Assembly: GCA_021772195.1 (NCBI GenBank)
Contig: JAJFML010000208.1
Location: 1 to 5,347 of the forward strand
Source of the DNA: Chlamydiota bacterium
Lineage (GTDB): Bacteria; Chlamydiota; Chlamydiia; Chlamydiales; SM23-39
Length of the DNA: 5,347 nucleotides
Direction: 5' to 3'
Part shown: positions 1-5,296 of the stretch, in pieces
How positions within the stretch are numbered: the first letter of the stretch is position 1
Layout: each line of letters opens with the position of its first letter
Program-made: the position numbers and the translations under genes
The notes under the pieces: model-generated
Seen by the model: only the letters and a program-made list of their open reading frames with translations
The model's database searches: none
Told to the model about the DNA's origin: nothing

Positions 1-10
1 GATACTATAA

Positions 11-53
11 TCCTGCCCTCAAATAGCCCAAAAATGGCTATTTGAGGGCAGGA
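11..53. repeat. Perfect 18-bp inverted repeat (long hairpin)
   Basis: The arms at 11-28 (TCCTGCCCTCAAATAGCC) and 36-53 are exact reverse complements, separated by a 7-nt A-rich loop (CAAAAAT). As RNA this is a very stable hairpin. It most likely marks the 3' end of a gene lying left of the window, or is a dispersed palindromic element. Neither flank has the T run of a textbook intrinsic terminator: AGTAAAT follows on the plus strand, and ATTATAG follows on the minus strand. The terminator role is therefore only a guess, but the repeat itself is certain. Confidence 0.9.
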
Positions 54-181
54 AGTAAATATTTAGAGACCAAAAAGGCCTATATAAATGAGGATTCCTG
101 CATCTTTTCTCAAAAGAGGCATTATTCAGATTATCCTTAAGAAATATAGCTTTATTTCTTATCAACATATTAAATCAATAA
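54..181. other. Gene-free AT-rich leader with small palindromes
   Basis: No convincing gene is present here. Several short inverted repeats can be read: 103-108/112-117 (TCTTTT, 3-nt loop), 138-146/153-161 (TAAGAAATA, 6-nt loop) and 172-179/181-188 (AAATCAAT around one base). With the repeat at 209-244 they form a row of palindromes leading into the first gene. The 34-codon ORF starting at ATG 88 has no ribosome binding site and looks like chance. Confidence 0.5.
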
Positions 182-210
182 TTGATTTTTAATTATTTTT
201 AATATATAAT
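182..210 (+). promoter_or_regulatory. Sigma-70-type promoter for the orphan gene
   Basis: A -35 box TTGATT (182-187, four of six consensus bases) is followed by an exact 17-bp spacer and a perfect -10 box TATAAT (205-210). Transcription would start near 217, giving an untranslated leader of about 30 nt before the ATG at 247. The surrounding DNA is so AT-rich that a chance match is possible, but the spacing and the perfect -10 box make this the best promoter in the window. Confidence 0.6.
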
Positions 211-244
211 TAAACTCTTTACAAAACCAAATAAAGAGTTTAAT
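209..244 (+). promoter_or_regulatory. 13-bp inverted repeat over -10 box and RBS
   Basis: The arms 209-221 (ATTAAACTCTTTA) and 232-244 are perfect reverse complements around a 10-nt spacer. The left arm overlaps the end of the -10 box and the expected transcription start. The right arm contains AAAGAG (233-238), the only Shine-Dalgarno-like sequence for the ATG at 247. It could be a repressor operator on DNA. If transcription starts upstream, it could instead be an RNA hairpin hiding the ribosome binding site. If transcription starts near 217, only about 5 bp of the stem (CUUUA/UAAAG) remain. The symmetry is directly visible; the role is inferred. Confidence 0.5.
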
Positions 245-246
245 CA

Positions 247-765
247 ATGTCTATAAGCACTCAACTAACTGAATTTTTTAGAAGAGCGACAATTTTAGAA
301 AAGGACTTTAACTCAAGTGATGTCCAAAAGCTTGATCTGGAAATTAGACAGCTATTTAACGCTAGAAAGCAAGAGTATAACGGCCGAGAAAACATTCTAA
401 ACGCTCATCTCCAAAATGCTATGAAAAAACTTAGAGCGACCTTAGAGCCTGAAAGTTTAGTAAGAAGCCGAGATGTTGCCCCCGGTCCTGCTGGAAGAGA
501 CAGCCCCATTGAAGCTGTAATGAAAGTCTCAGCCTCAGTCGTGGGTAGAGAGAGTCCTCCTGGAGGCGCACCTTTCGAAGATGATGACGCATCCCTTCCT
601 GAAAGGATTATCCGCAGAGGATGTGGTGGAGGCGGCGAGGAGGTTGTTGAAGCTGAACCTCCTCACTGTTTATATTTACCACTTCAGATGGAAGAGGAAA
701 AGAAAACCTCACTTGCACAGGCTAATGCTAATTTTTTAGCCTTTTTTAATAATCACACTAGATAA
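247..765 (+). CDS. Orphan hypothetical protein, charged N-terminus and Gly/Pro/acidic middle
   Basis: I do not recognise this 172-residue protein. Residues 1-70 are charged and probably helical (FFRRATILEKDF, LDLEIRQLFNARKQEY, LNAHLQNAMKKLRATLEPES). Residues 71-140 are low in complexity, rich in Gly, Pro, Glu and Asp, with a repeated GRDSP/GRESP (83-87, 100-104), an acidic EDDD (111-114) and RRGCGGGGEE (123-132). The C-terminus turns hydrophobic (FLAFF, 163-167). No signal peptide or membrane helix is evident, so it is probably cytosolic or exported by a route without a cleaved leader. ATG 247 has an AAAGAG eight bases upstream and a good promoter. Base composition rises from about 35% G+C (241-420) to about 56% (481-660), by hand count. 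In an intracellular bacterium such orphans can be lineage-specific secreted effectors, but nothing here proves that. It could also be a remnant of a longer gene. Confidence 0.6.
   Translation: MSISTQLTEFFRRATILEKDFNSSDVQKLDLEIRQLFNARKQEYNGRENILNAHLQNAMKKLRATLEPESLVRSRDVAPGPAGRDSPIEAVMKVSASVVGRESPPGGAPFEDDDASLPERIIRRGCGGGGEEVVEAEPPHCLYLPLQMEEEKKTSLAQANANFLAFFNNHTR
719..747 (+). terminator. Terminator-like hairpin inside the 3' end of the orphan gene
   Basis: AGGCTAA (719-725) pairs exactly with TTAGCCT (736-742) across a 10-nt loop, and T6 (742-747) completes an intrinsic-terminator layout. A shorter alternative stem is 727-731/736-740. It lies 16 nt before the stop codon of the orphan gene, so it would have to act despite translating ribosomes, or only on transcripts that are not being translated. 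Confidence 0.45.
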
Positions 766-818
766 AGACCAAGGAGCCTCTGCAGCGCAAAACTTAATAA
801 CTGTTGTGATATTCAAGA

Positions 819-838
819 TTTTTTTTTAAGTTGGGGGT
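819..838 (+). promoter_or_regulatory. T9 tract and G5 run in front of the antiporter start
   Basis: Nine T residues (819-827) are followed by AAGTT and GGGGG (833-837), with a single T before ATG 839. The G run is the only Shine-Dalgarno-like purine stretch, but its spacing is too short for normal base pairing with 16S rRNA. The start is therefore either weakly initiated or uses another signal. No clear promoter was found in the 73-nt gap. Confidence 0.4.
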
Positions 839-2242
839 ATGGATAAAAAAAGACCCATTTCCCTATTTGTACTCACAATGATTAATGTTGCTGCAATCTG
901 TAACATTAAGAATTTTCCCTTAAGTGCTCTGTATGGTCTTTCGACAATCTTTTTCTACCTACTTGCAGCTATCATCTATTTTATTCCGATTTCACTTGTC
1001 TCGGCAGAGCTTGCAACGGGTTGGCCAAAAAGAGGCATCTACGTATGGGTAAAAGAGGCGTTTGGAGACTGTATGGGTTTTATTGCCATCTGGCTTCAGT
1101 GGGTAGAAAATATGATCTGGTATCCTACTCTTCTATCCTTCATTGCAGCTACGATTGCCTATATGTTCGACCCCAGTCTTGCAAATAACAAGATCTATAT
1201 TCTAACAGTTATTCTCTCCTCTTTTTGGATCGTTACCATTTTGAATTTTTTAGGGATGAGAATTTCAGGAATCATCAGCACGATTGCAGCTCTGTTTGGA
1301 ACAATTATTCCAGGCGCACTCATCATCTTACTTGGTTTATTTTGGGTAGTGGGAGGAAATGCTTCCCAAACGCCATTAGATCCATCTAGTTTTTGGCCAG
1401 ATCTTGGATCCATCCATCAGCTCGTCATTTTTGCAGGAGTCTTACTCGCATTGTCTGGCATGGAGATGAGCTCGGTACATGCTTTAGAAGTTGAAGATCC
1501 GAAACGAGGCTACCCGAAGGCGATCTTCTTCTCTGCCATTTTGATTTTGATAATCTCCTCTTTAGGAGCACTATCTGTTGCGGTTGTGGTTCCTCACGAT
1601 CAGATCAACCTAGCCTCAGGTTCGATGGAGGCCTTTACGATCTTTTTTAGAAATTATGGAATTTCTTGGGCCATTCCACTTATCGCATTTGTAATGGCTG
1701 TAGGCGCTCTTGGAATGATGAGTACGTGGATAGTGGGCCCTACAAAAGGAATTTTTGCATCAGCTCTAGATGGTGATCTTCCTCCCCTTTTTCAAAAGAC
1801 CAATAAAAAAGGAATGCCTATTACTCTTTTGATTTTTCAGGCCATTGTTGTATCTGCTATCTCTCTCGTATTCTATTTTATGCCCGATGTGAGCTCATCA
1901 TACTGGATTCTTGTAAGCATGACAGTTCAGCTCTATCTCTTAATGTATATTCTCATGTTTGCCTCAGCTATCCAGCTCAGATACAAACAACCGGATGTAG
2001 AGCGCGCATACCGCATCCCATTTAAAAATGTGGGAATGTGGATCATTGCAGGAACAGGAATACTTGCATCTACTTTGGTTTTCTTCCTAGGATTTGTGCC
2101 TCCTTCTCAAGTGCAAACGGGTAACATCTTCTACTATGAGTTCTTTCTAATCGGCGGGATGATTTTCTTCATCGTTATCCCCTATGTGATTTTTGCGCTA
2201 AAGAAAGAGAGCTGGAAACAGACCGAAAAACCTAATTCTTGA
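839..2242 (+). CDS. GadC/XasA-like amino acid antiporter (APC superfamily)
   Basis: This 467-residue integral membrane protein looks like a complete APC-superfamily transporter of the glutamate:GABA antiporter branch. About twelve helices can be read, roughly at residues 8-28, 36-58, 75-105, 120-138, 143-170, 192-213, 228-252, 275-297, 327-348, 354-378, 398-420 and 432-454. Family-like segments include INVAAICNIKNFPLSALYG (15-33) in the broken first helix, SAELATGWP (55-63), YVWVKEAFG (68-76), WLQWVENMIWYP (85-96), and ALSGMEMSSVHALEVEDPKR (204-223) around helix 6. It probably exchanges an external amino acid for an internal one at the inner membrane, which suits a host-dependent bacterium. 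The substrate cannot be read from sequence. The start is set by a TAA at 827-829 and by the conserved N-terminus, although the G5 run at 833-837 lies only 1 nt from the ATG. Met14 (ATG 878) would cut into helix 1. It lies 73 nt after the orphan gene and converges on the CNNM-like gene, whose stop is 16 nt away. Confidence 0.88.
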   Translation: MDKKRPISLFVLTMINVAAICNIKNFPLSALYGLSTIFFYLLAAIIYFIPISLVSAELATGWPKRGIYVWVKEAFGDCMGFIAIWLQWVENMIWYPTLLSFIAATIAYMFDPSLANNKIYILTVILSSFWIVTILNFLGMRISGIISTIAALFGTIIPGALIILLGLFWVVGGNASQTPLDPSSFWPDLGSIHQLVIFAGVLLALSGMEMSSVHALEVEDPKRGYPKAIFFSAILILIISSLGALSVAVVVPHDQINLASGSMEAFTIFFRNYGISWAIPLIAFVMAVGALGMMSTWIVGPTKGIFASALDGDLPPLFQKTNKKGMPITLLIFQAIVVSAISLVFYFMPDVSSSYWILVSMTVQLYLLMYILMFASAIQLRYKQPDVERAYRIPFKNVGMWIIAGTGILASTLVFFLGFVPPSQVQTGNIFYYEFFLIGGMIFFIVIPYVIFALKKESWKQTEKPNS

Positions 2243-2276
2243 GTCAGAATGTATATAACTAAAGCGAATTAGTTTT
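2232..2276 (+). terminator. Possible weak terminator between convergent genes
   Basis: CTAATTC (2232-2238) pairs with GAATTAG (2266-2272), followed by TTTT (2273-2276). A competing 6-bp stem is AACTAA (2257-2262) with TTAGTT (2269-2274). Both are AT-rich and overlap the ends of the two convergent genes. The position fits a terminator for the antiporter transcript, but stability is poor and the T run is short. Confidence 0.25.
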
Positions 2277-3278
2277 AAGCATTTTAGGATCATCCTCGTC
2301 ATAGATATCGCCCACAATCTCTTCAATGAGATCTTCTAGGGTAATGATGGCTAGATCTTGATCGTCTTGAACAATGAGTGCCATATGCATATGTGACTTT
2401 TGCATCTCTAAGATTACGGGCAAAATAGCTGCGTTCCTATCAAAATTTTTGATAGGGCGGATGAGCGCTTTCCAATCTAGAGAAGGATCTGATTTCAATT
2501 TTGAAAAAAACTCTTTGACATGGAGAAGACCTTTTATTTTCCCATCTTCTTGAACGGGAAGACGTGTATGTTTTGAAGAGACTGCGATCTGATCGACTTC
2601 TTCTGTTGTTTGATGGGTTTCAATACAGATGATTTCACTTACTGGCAAGGAGGCGTCTATCACCGTTTTCTTCTGAAGATCCACTATATTTAGAACATAT
2701 TTTCTACTTTGCTGAGGAAGATCTTCCAATGAGAGGACATCTTTATCTTCTTCAGGTTTTGTAATTTTCACGACCTTTAAAAAGAGCGTCACAATATTTT
2801 TGGCAGACCAAGATAAAAGTTTAATAACAGGAAAAAAGACTTTGCTCATCATTTGAAAAGTGGGAGCTAGCTTGCTCGCAAAATAGTAACTATTTTTCAT
2901 ACCGATGATCTTGGGAGCAAGTTCACCAAAGACAACGGTAAAATAAGTCAGCGGTATGACTACAATAATAACAGAAATGAGCGAGGCTTTATCACTGCTA
3001 ACACCTAGAGTCTCACTGATCCAAGGGGTGATAGCCGCCTCCGCACTAGATCCTCCAAAAGCTGCTGCAAAGATAGCTACAAAAGTGATGGCAATTTGCA
3101 CAACCGAAAGAGTTTTTTCAGGGGTCTCACGAAGTTTTAGAAGAATTCCAGCCTTCTTATCCCCTTTTTCCAGTTTTTTCCTGCAGGTTGATCTCTTCAC
3201 CGTTACAAATGCGATCTCTCCACAAGAAAATATAGCATTTATGATCAAACAGACAAAAATTGTAAGAATTTCAACCAT
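2259..3278 (-). CDS. CNNM/TlyC-like membrane protein with CBS pair, short form
   Basis: This 339-residue protein has the CNNM (DUF21) membrane domain followed by a CBS pair, the layout of TlyC/CorC/YhdP-type proteins linked to Mg2+ and Co2+ transport. The membrane domain spans about 1-175, with hydrophobic segments near 2-24, 58-80, 98-118 and 140-168. It includes INAIFSCGEIAF (13-24) and the family-typical VFGELAPKIIGMKN (116-129). CBS motifs cover about 203-260 and 270-326, ending in ITLEDLIEEIVGDIYDEDD (312-330). The protein stops there: the CorC/HlyC C-terminal domain of the usual 400+ residue family members is missing. The DEYGGTxG-like stretch normally before TLEDL is reduced to QDDQDLAI. 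The name haemolysin is historical, and cation transport or regulation is likelier. AGAGGT (complement of 3283-3288) lies 4 nt before ATG 3278. It is the second gene of a unit with the upstream mgtE-like gene, 41 nt away. Confidence 0.85.
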   Translation of the reverse strand: MVEILTIFVCLIINAIFSCGEIAFVTVKRSTCRKKLEKGDKKAGILLKLRETPEKTLSVVQIAITFVAIFAAAFGGSSAEAAITPWISETLGVSSDKASLISVIIVVIPLTYFTVVFGELAPKIIGMKNSYYFASKLAPTFQMMSKVFFPVIKLLSWSAKNIVTLFLKVVKITKPEEDKDVLSLEDLPQQSRKYVLNIVDLQKKTVIDASLPVSEIICIETHQTTEEVDQIAVSSKHTRLPVQEDGKIKGLLHVKEFFSKLKSDPSLDWKALIRPIKNFDRNAAILPVILEMQKSHMHMALIVQDDQDLAIITLEDLIEEIVGDIYDEDDPKMLKTNSL

Positions 3279-3319
3279 ATGTACCTCTAAATAATAGAAA
3301 TACAGCTTCTAGATATTTT

Positions 3320-4306
3320 TTACAAAAGAATCCAAGTAGCAAGGCTAAGATAAATGAAAGTCGTAAGAGCATCTGCTAGCATTAGAACGACCGGACCTGA
3401 TGCTACTTTAGGATCAAGGTTTGTCTTATGGAGAAAGACAGGAAAAACAATTCCAAAGGCAGCAGATAGAGTAACCGAGATCAAAATACCCGATCCAATA
3501 ATAAGCGAGGGCATAAAACCATCTCCCCAAAACAGCGAGACCGTACCCACGATAAATGCGGAAGTGACTGCTACCAACCAGACAATTTTCCACTCTTTAA
3601 AGGCATTCATCAAAGCATAGCTCATAGAGATGCGAGGACGCTTTAAAAATTGAAGGCTTTGAGTCATCGACTGCATAGAGACTGACTCAGATAGAGTTAG
3701 AACTAGCGGAATAAACATGGCAAGAAGTAAAAACTGGTTTAAAACCAATTCATTGACATTGGCAATAATCGCACAAACAAAACCTGAAATCATATTACAA
3801 AAAAGCCACGGCATACGGTATCTGTAGTGTTTAATGACGGATATTGGCTTTCCCTCTTCAAGGGATAGACCGAGAAGCTGAAACATATCTCTTCTATGTC
3901 TAGAATCTGCCACATCAAACGACTCTTCAACATAGAACTGAACATCAATGGTCCCTACAAATTTTTCCTTGTCATCCACAACAGGAAGAGCAAGGAGGCG
4001 GTGTCTCTCAAATACTTCCATCGCATCTTCGAGAGTTTGATGGGTTCGTATTCTAATAATCGAGTGTTTTACGATATCTTTGATCTTTGTGCTAGGTTTT
4101 GAAAGTATCAGCTGGCGAGTTGGAACCACGCCTATTAACCTTCCTTCATCATCCAAAGCATAAAAATAGACAATCTTCTCTGAAACTTCAATTTCACGAA
4201 TTTTTGGCAGTGCCTCTTCAATCGTATCATTGATGTTTAGAACGGTTCCCACTTGGCGAACACACTCACTTACAGGCTTGGAAAGATCATTTTTTTTGAT
4301 TTGCAT
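3320..4306 (-). CDS. MgtE-family Mg2+ transporter lacking the N domain
   Basis: This 328-residue protein is an MgtE-type inner-membrane Mg2+ channel/transporter. Two CBS motifs occupy about 10-70 and 78-130. A charged linker (131-164) resembles the plug helix region. Five membrane helices follow at about 165-186, 189-210, 240-260, 265-292 and 301-325. Family landmarks include MPWLFCNMISGF (165-176), LDPKVASGP (297-305) and Asp312, which aligns by position with the pore aspartate (Asp432) of Thermus MgtE. Two features are unusual. The superhelical N domain of 450-residue MgtE proteins is absent, so the protein starts almost at the first CBS. The usual GGNAGTQ motif after helix 2 is replaced by SESVSMQ (206-212). 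AAGAGGG (complement of 4313-4319) lies 6 nt before the ATG. It is the first gene of a minus-strand unit with the CNNM-like gene, which suggests coordinated handling of divalent cations. Mg2+ specificity is inferred from the family. Confidence 0.85.
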   Translation of the reverse strand: MQIKKNDLSKPVSECVRQVGTVLNINDTIEEALPKIREIEVSEKIVYFYALDDEGRLIGVVPTRQLILSKPSTKIKDIVKHSIIRIRTHQTLEDAMEVFERHRLLALPVVDDKEKFVGTIDVQFYVEESFDVADSRHRRDMFQLLGLSLEEGKPISVIKHYRYRMPWLFCNMISGFVCAIIANVNELVLNQFLLLAMFIPLVLTLSESVSMQSMTQSLQFLKRPRISMSYALMNAFKEWKIVWLVAVTSAFIVGTVSLFWGDGFMPSLIIGSGILISVTLSAAFGIVFPVFLHKTNLDPKVASGPVVLMLADALTTFIYLSLATWILL

Positions 4307-4434
4307 CTAATTCCCTCTTCGTTAGGAATGTCTAATTAACTCATGCACTTCATCTTCTTAAAAAAATTTGGCAAAAATACACTTTTTCAATCTCGCTAAC
4401 CTAGTAGGCTTCACTCAATCTCCAAAAAAGTTTT

Positions 4435-4463
4435 TTGCTGAAATTTTGTAAAAAATCTAAAAT
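4435..4463 (+). promoter_or_regulatory. Candidate promoter for the methyltransferase unit
   Basis: TTGCTG (4435-4440) and TAAAAT (4458-4463, five of six consensus bases) are separated by exactly 17 bp. The -35 box is weak, and the transcript would have a leader of about 70 nt. A better -35 box, TTGACC (4476-4481), has no acceptable -10 box at 16-18 bp, so the earlier pair is preferred. Confidence 0.35.
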
Positions 4464-4496
4464 ACAGCAGTTAATTTGACCTTCCTAAAAAACATA

Positions 4497-4517
4497 GAAA
4501 AGAACATGATTCTTTTC
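4497..4517 (+). repeat. 8-bp inverted repeat in the methyltransferase leader
   Basis: GAAAAGAA (4497-4504) pairs perfectly with TTCTTTTC (4510-4517) around a 5-nt loop (CATGA). It sits 24 nt before the methyltransferase start and just before AAGGAAG (4518-4524). The loop holds the ATG of a possible 12-codon upstream ORF. A role in translation is possible but unproven. Confidence 0.45.
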
Positions 4518-4544
4518 AAGGAAGTAAAAAAGATCAATATATGA
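4506..4544 (+). CDS. Possible 12-codon upstream ORF overlapping the next start
   Basis: ATG 4506 opens a reading frame encoding MILFKEVKKINI and ending at TGA 4542-4544. That TGA overlaps the methyltransferase ATG (4541) as ATGA, the classic arrangement for translational coupling. The methyltransferase lacks a well-placed Shine-Dalgarno of its own: the AAGGAAG is 16 nt or more away. Coupling from a short leader ORF would explain this. The uORF itself has only weak AAAAGAA upstream, so it may be chance. Confidence 0.25.
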   Translation: MILFKEVKKINI

Positions 4545-5293
4545 AAAAATCAAACACATCCTGGGAATCATCCGAAAAGTGGTATGATCAAATTGTCGGT
4601 GAAAAAGGCCACTACTACCATGAGCATGTTGTAATTCCCGGCATCCTGGACCTTTTCAAGTTAAAAAAGGGTGCGCACCTCCTGGATCTTGGCTGCGGAA
4701 ATGGCGCACTTGCTCGCCACCTTCCCAAAGGAGTGAACTATTTTGGAGTCGATGCATCAAACTCCCTCATCCAAAAAGCCAAGAGCTACAATGAAAAAAA
4801 GGGACACCAATTTAAAAAGGCAGATGTTACAAAGCCCCTTCAATTGAAAGAGAAATTTTCACATGCCTCTTTTATCCTATCATTACAAAATATGGAAGAC
4901 CCCGTAGGTGCTCTCAAAAATGCCTCTCAGCATTTAGAAAAAAGAGGTCAGCTTCTTCTTGTACTCAACCATCCATCTTTCCGCATTCCAAGACAAAGCT
5001 CATGGGACCCCGACCTCGATAATAAGATTTTAGCAAGAAAAATGAACGTCTATTTAAATCCCCTAAAAATTCCTATTGTGACACACCCTGGAAAGAAAAA
5101 TAGCCCTGTTACCTACTCCTTTCATCACAGCCTATCTTTTTATTCAAAAAGTCTATATGAAATGGGATTCGTGATTGAAGTGATCGATGAATGGTGCTCT
5201 GATAAAAAGAGTACTGGCAAATATGCCAAAATGGAAAATAGAGCTAGAGGAGAGTTCCCTCTCTTTATGGCAATTAGAGCGAGAAAGGAATAA
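4541..5293 (+). CDS. Class I SAM-dependent methyltransferase, substrate unknown
   Basis: This 250-residue soluble protein has the Rossmann-type SAM-binding fold. Motif I is LLDLGCGNG (47-55). An acidic residue closes strand 2 (FGVDAS, Asp71, expected to hold the SAM ribose). KADV (93-96, Asp95) is the adenine-contacting position. LSLQNMED (113-120) is the motif IV-like segment, and GQLLLVLNHPSFRIP (136-150) is the post-motif strand. The N-terminal WESSEKWYDQIVGEKGHYYHEHV looks like a lid or substrate helix. The C-terminal half (151-250) includes PLKIPI, YSFHHSLSFY and MENRARGEFPLFMAIRA, and belongs to an uncharacterised methyltransferase group in the Methyltransf_11/25 style. It is full length. 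Substrate and pathway cannot be named. The ATG is the only start in frame after the TAA at 4487-4489. It precedes a glmS-like gene by 3 nt and is probably co-transcribed with it, though the gene order alone does not make it a cell-envelope enzyme. Confidence 0.85.
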   Translation: MKKSNTSWESSEKWYDQIVGEKGHYYHEHVVIPGILDLFKLKKGAHLLDLGCGNGALARHLPKGVNYFGVDASNSLIQKAKSYNEKKGHQFKKADVTKPLQLKEKFSHASFILSLQNMEDPVGALKNASQHLEKRGQLLLVLNHPSFRIPRQSSWDPDLDNKILARKMNVYLNPLKIPIVTHPGKKNSPVTYSFHHSLSFYSKSLYEMGFVIEVIDEWCSDKKSTGKYAKMENRARGEFPLFMAIRARKE

Positions 5294-5296
5294 TAT

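Larger units (their letters stand above)
4307..4540. other. Divergent intergenic region rich in A and T tracts
   Basis: This 234-bp gap separates the minus-strand transporter unit from the plus-strand methyltransferase unit and must carry promoters for both. It contains many A or T runs of five or more (about 4360-4366, 4383-4388, 4424-4429, 4431-4436, 4450-4455, 4486-4492). CAAAAAA-G-TTTTTTG (4423-4437) is a near-perfect palindrome. Such tracts can bend DNA. No confident minus-strand promoter could be picked out. Confidence 0.5.

Noticed and set aside
88..192. Plus-strand 34-codon ORF (MRIPASFLKRGIIQ...)
   Set aside because: It has no ribosome binding site, overlaps the row of palindromes and the -35 box, and has AT-driven composition typical of chance ORFs.
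67..780. Similar AGACCAA...GCCT sequences on both sides of the orphan gene (67-81 and 766-779), as possible insertion-site duplications
   Set aside because: Only seven bases match exactly, the rest needs a gap, and no transposase or terminal inverted repeats are present.
1195..1413. Minus-strand 72-codon ORF inside the antiporter gene
   Set aside because: It lies wholly inside a well-supported membrane protein gene and shows no independent domain or start signal.
2956..3294. Plus-strand 112-codon ORF opposite the CNNM-like gene
   Set aside because: It is a shadow of the CNNM reading frame; the opposite strand carries clear family motifs and a good Shine-Dalgarno.
3354..3620. Plus-strand 88-codon ORF opposite the MgtE-like gene
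   Set aside because: It is antisense to the conserved membrane domain and has no recognisable features.
3896..4102. Plus-strand 68-codon ORF opposite the CBS region of the MgtE-like gene
   Set aside because: It is antisense to the CBS domains, with no ribosome binding site or motif.
4476..4510. TTGACC as -35 box of a second methyltransferase promoter
   Set aside because: No acceptable -10 box occurs at 16-18 bp; the bases there are AAAGAA.
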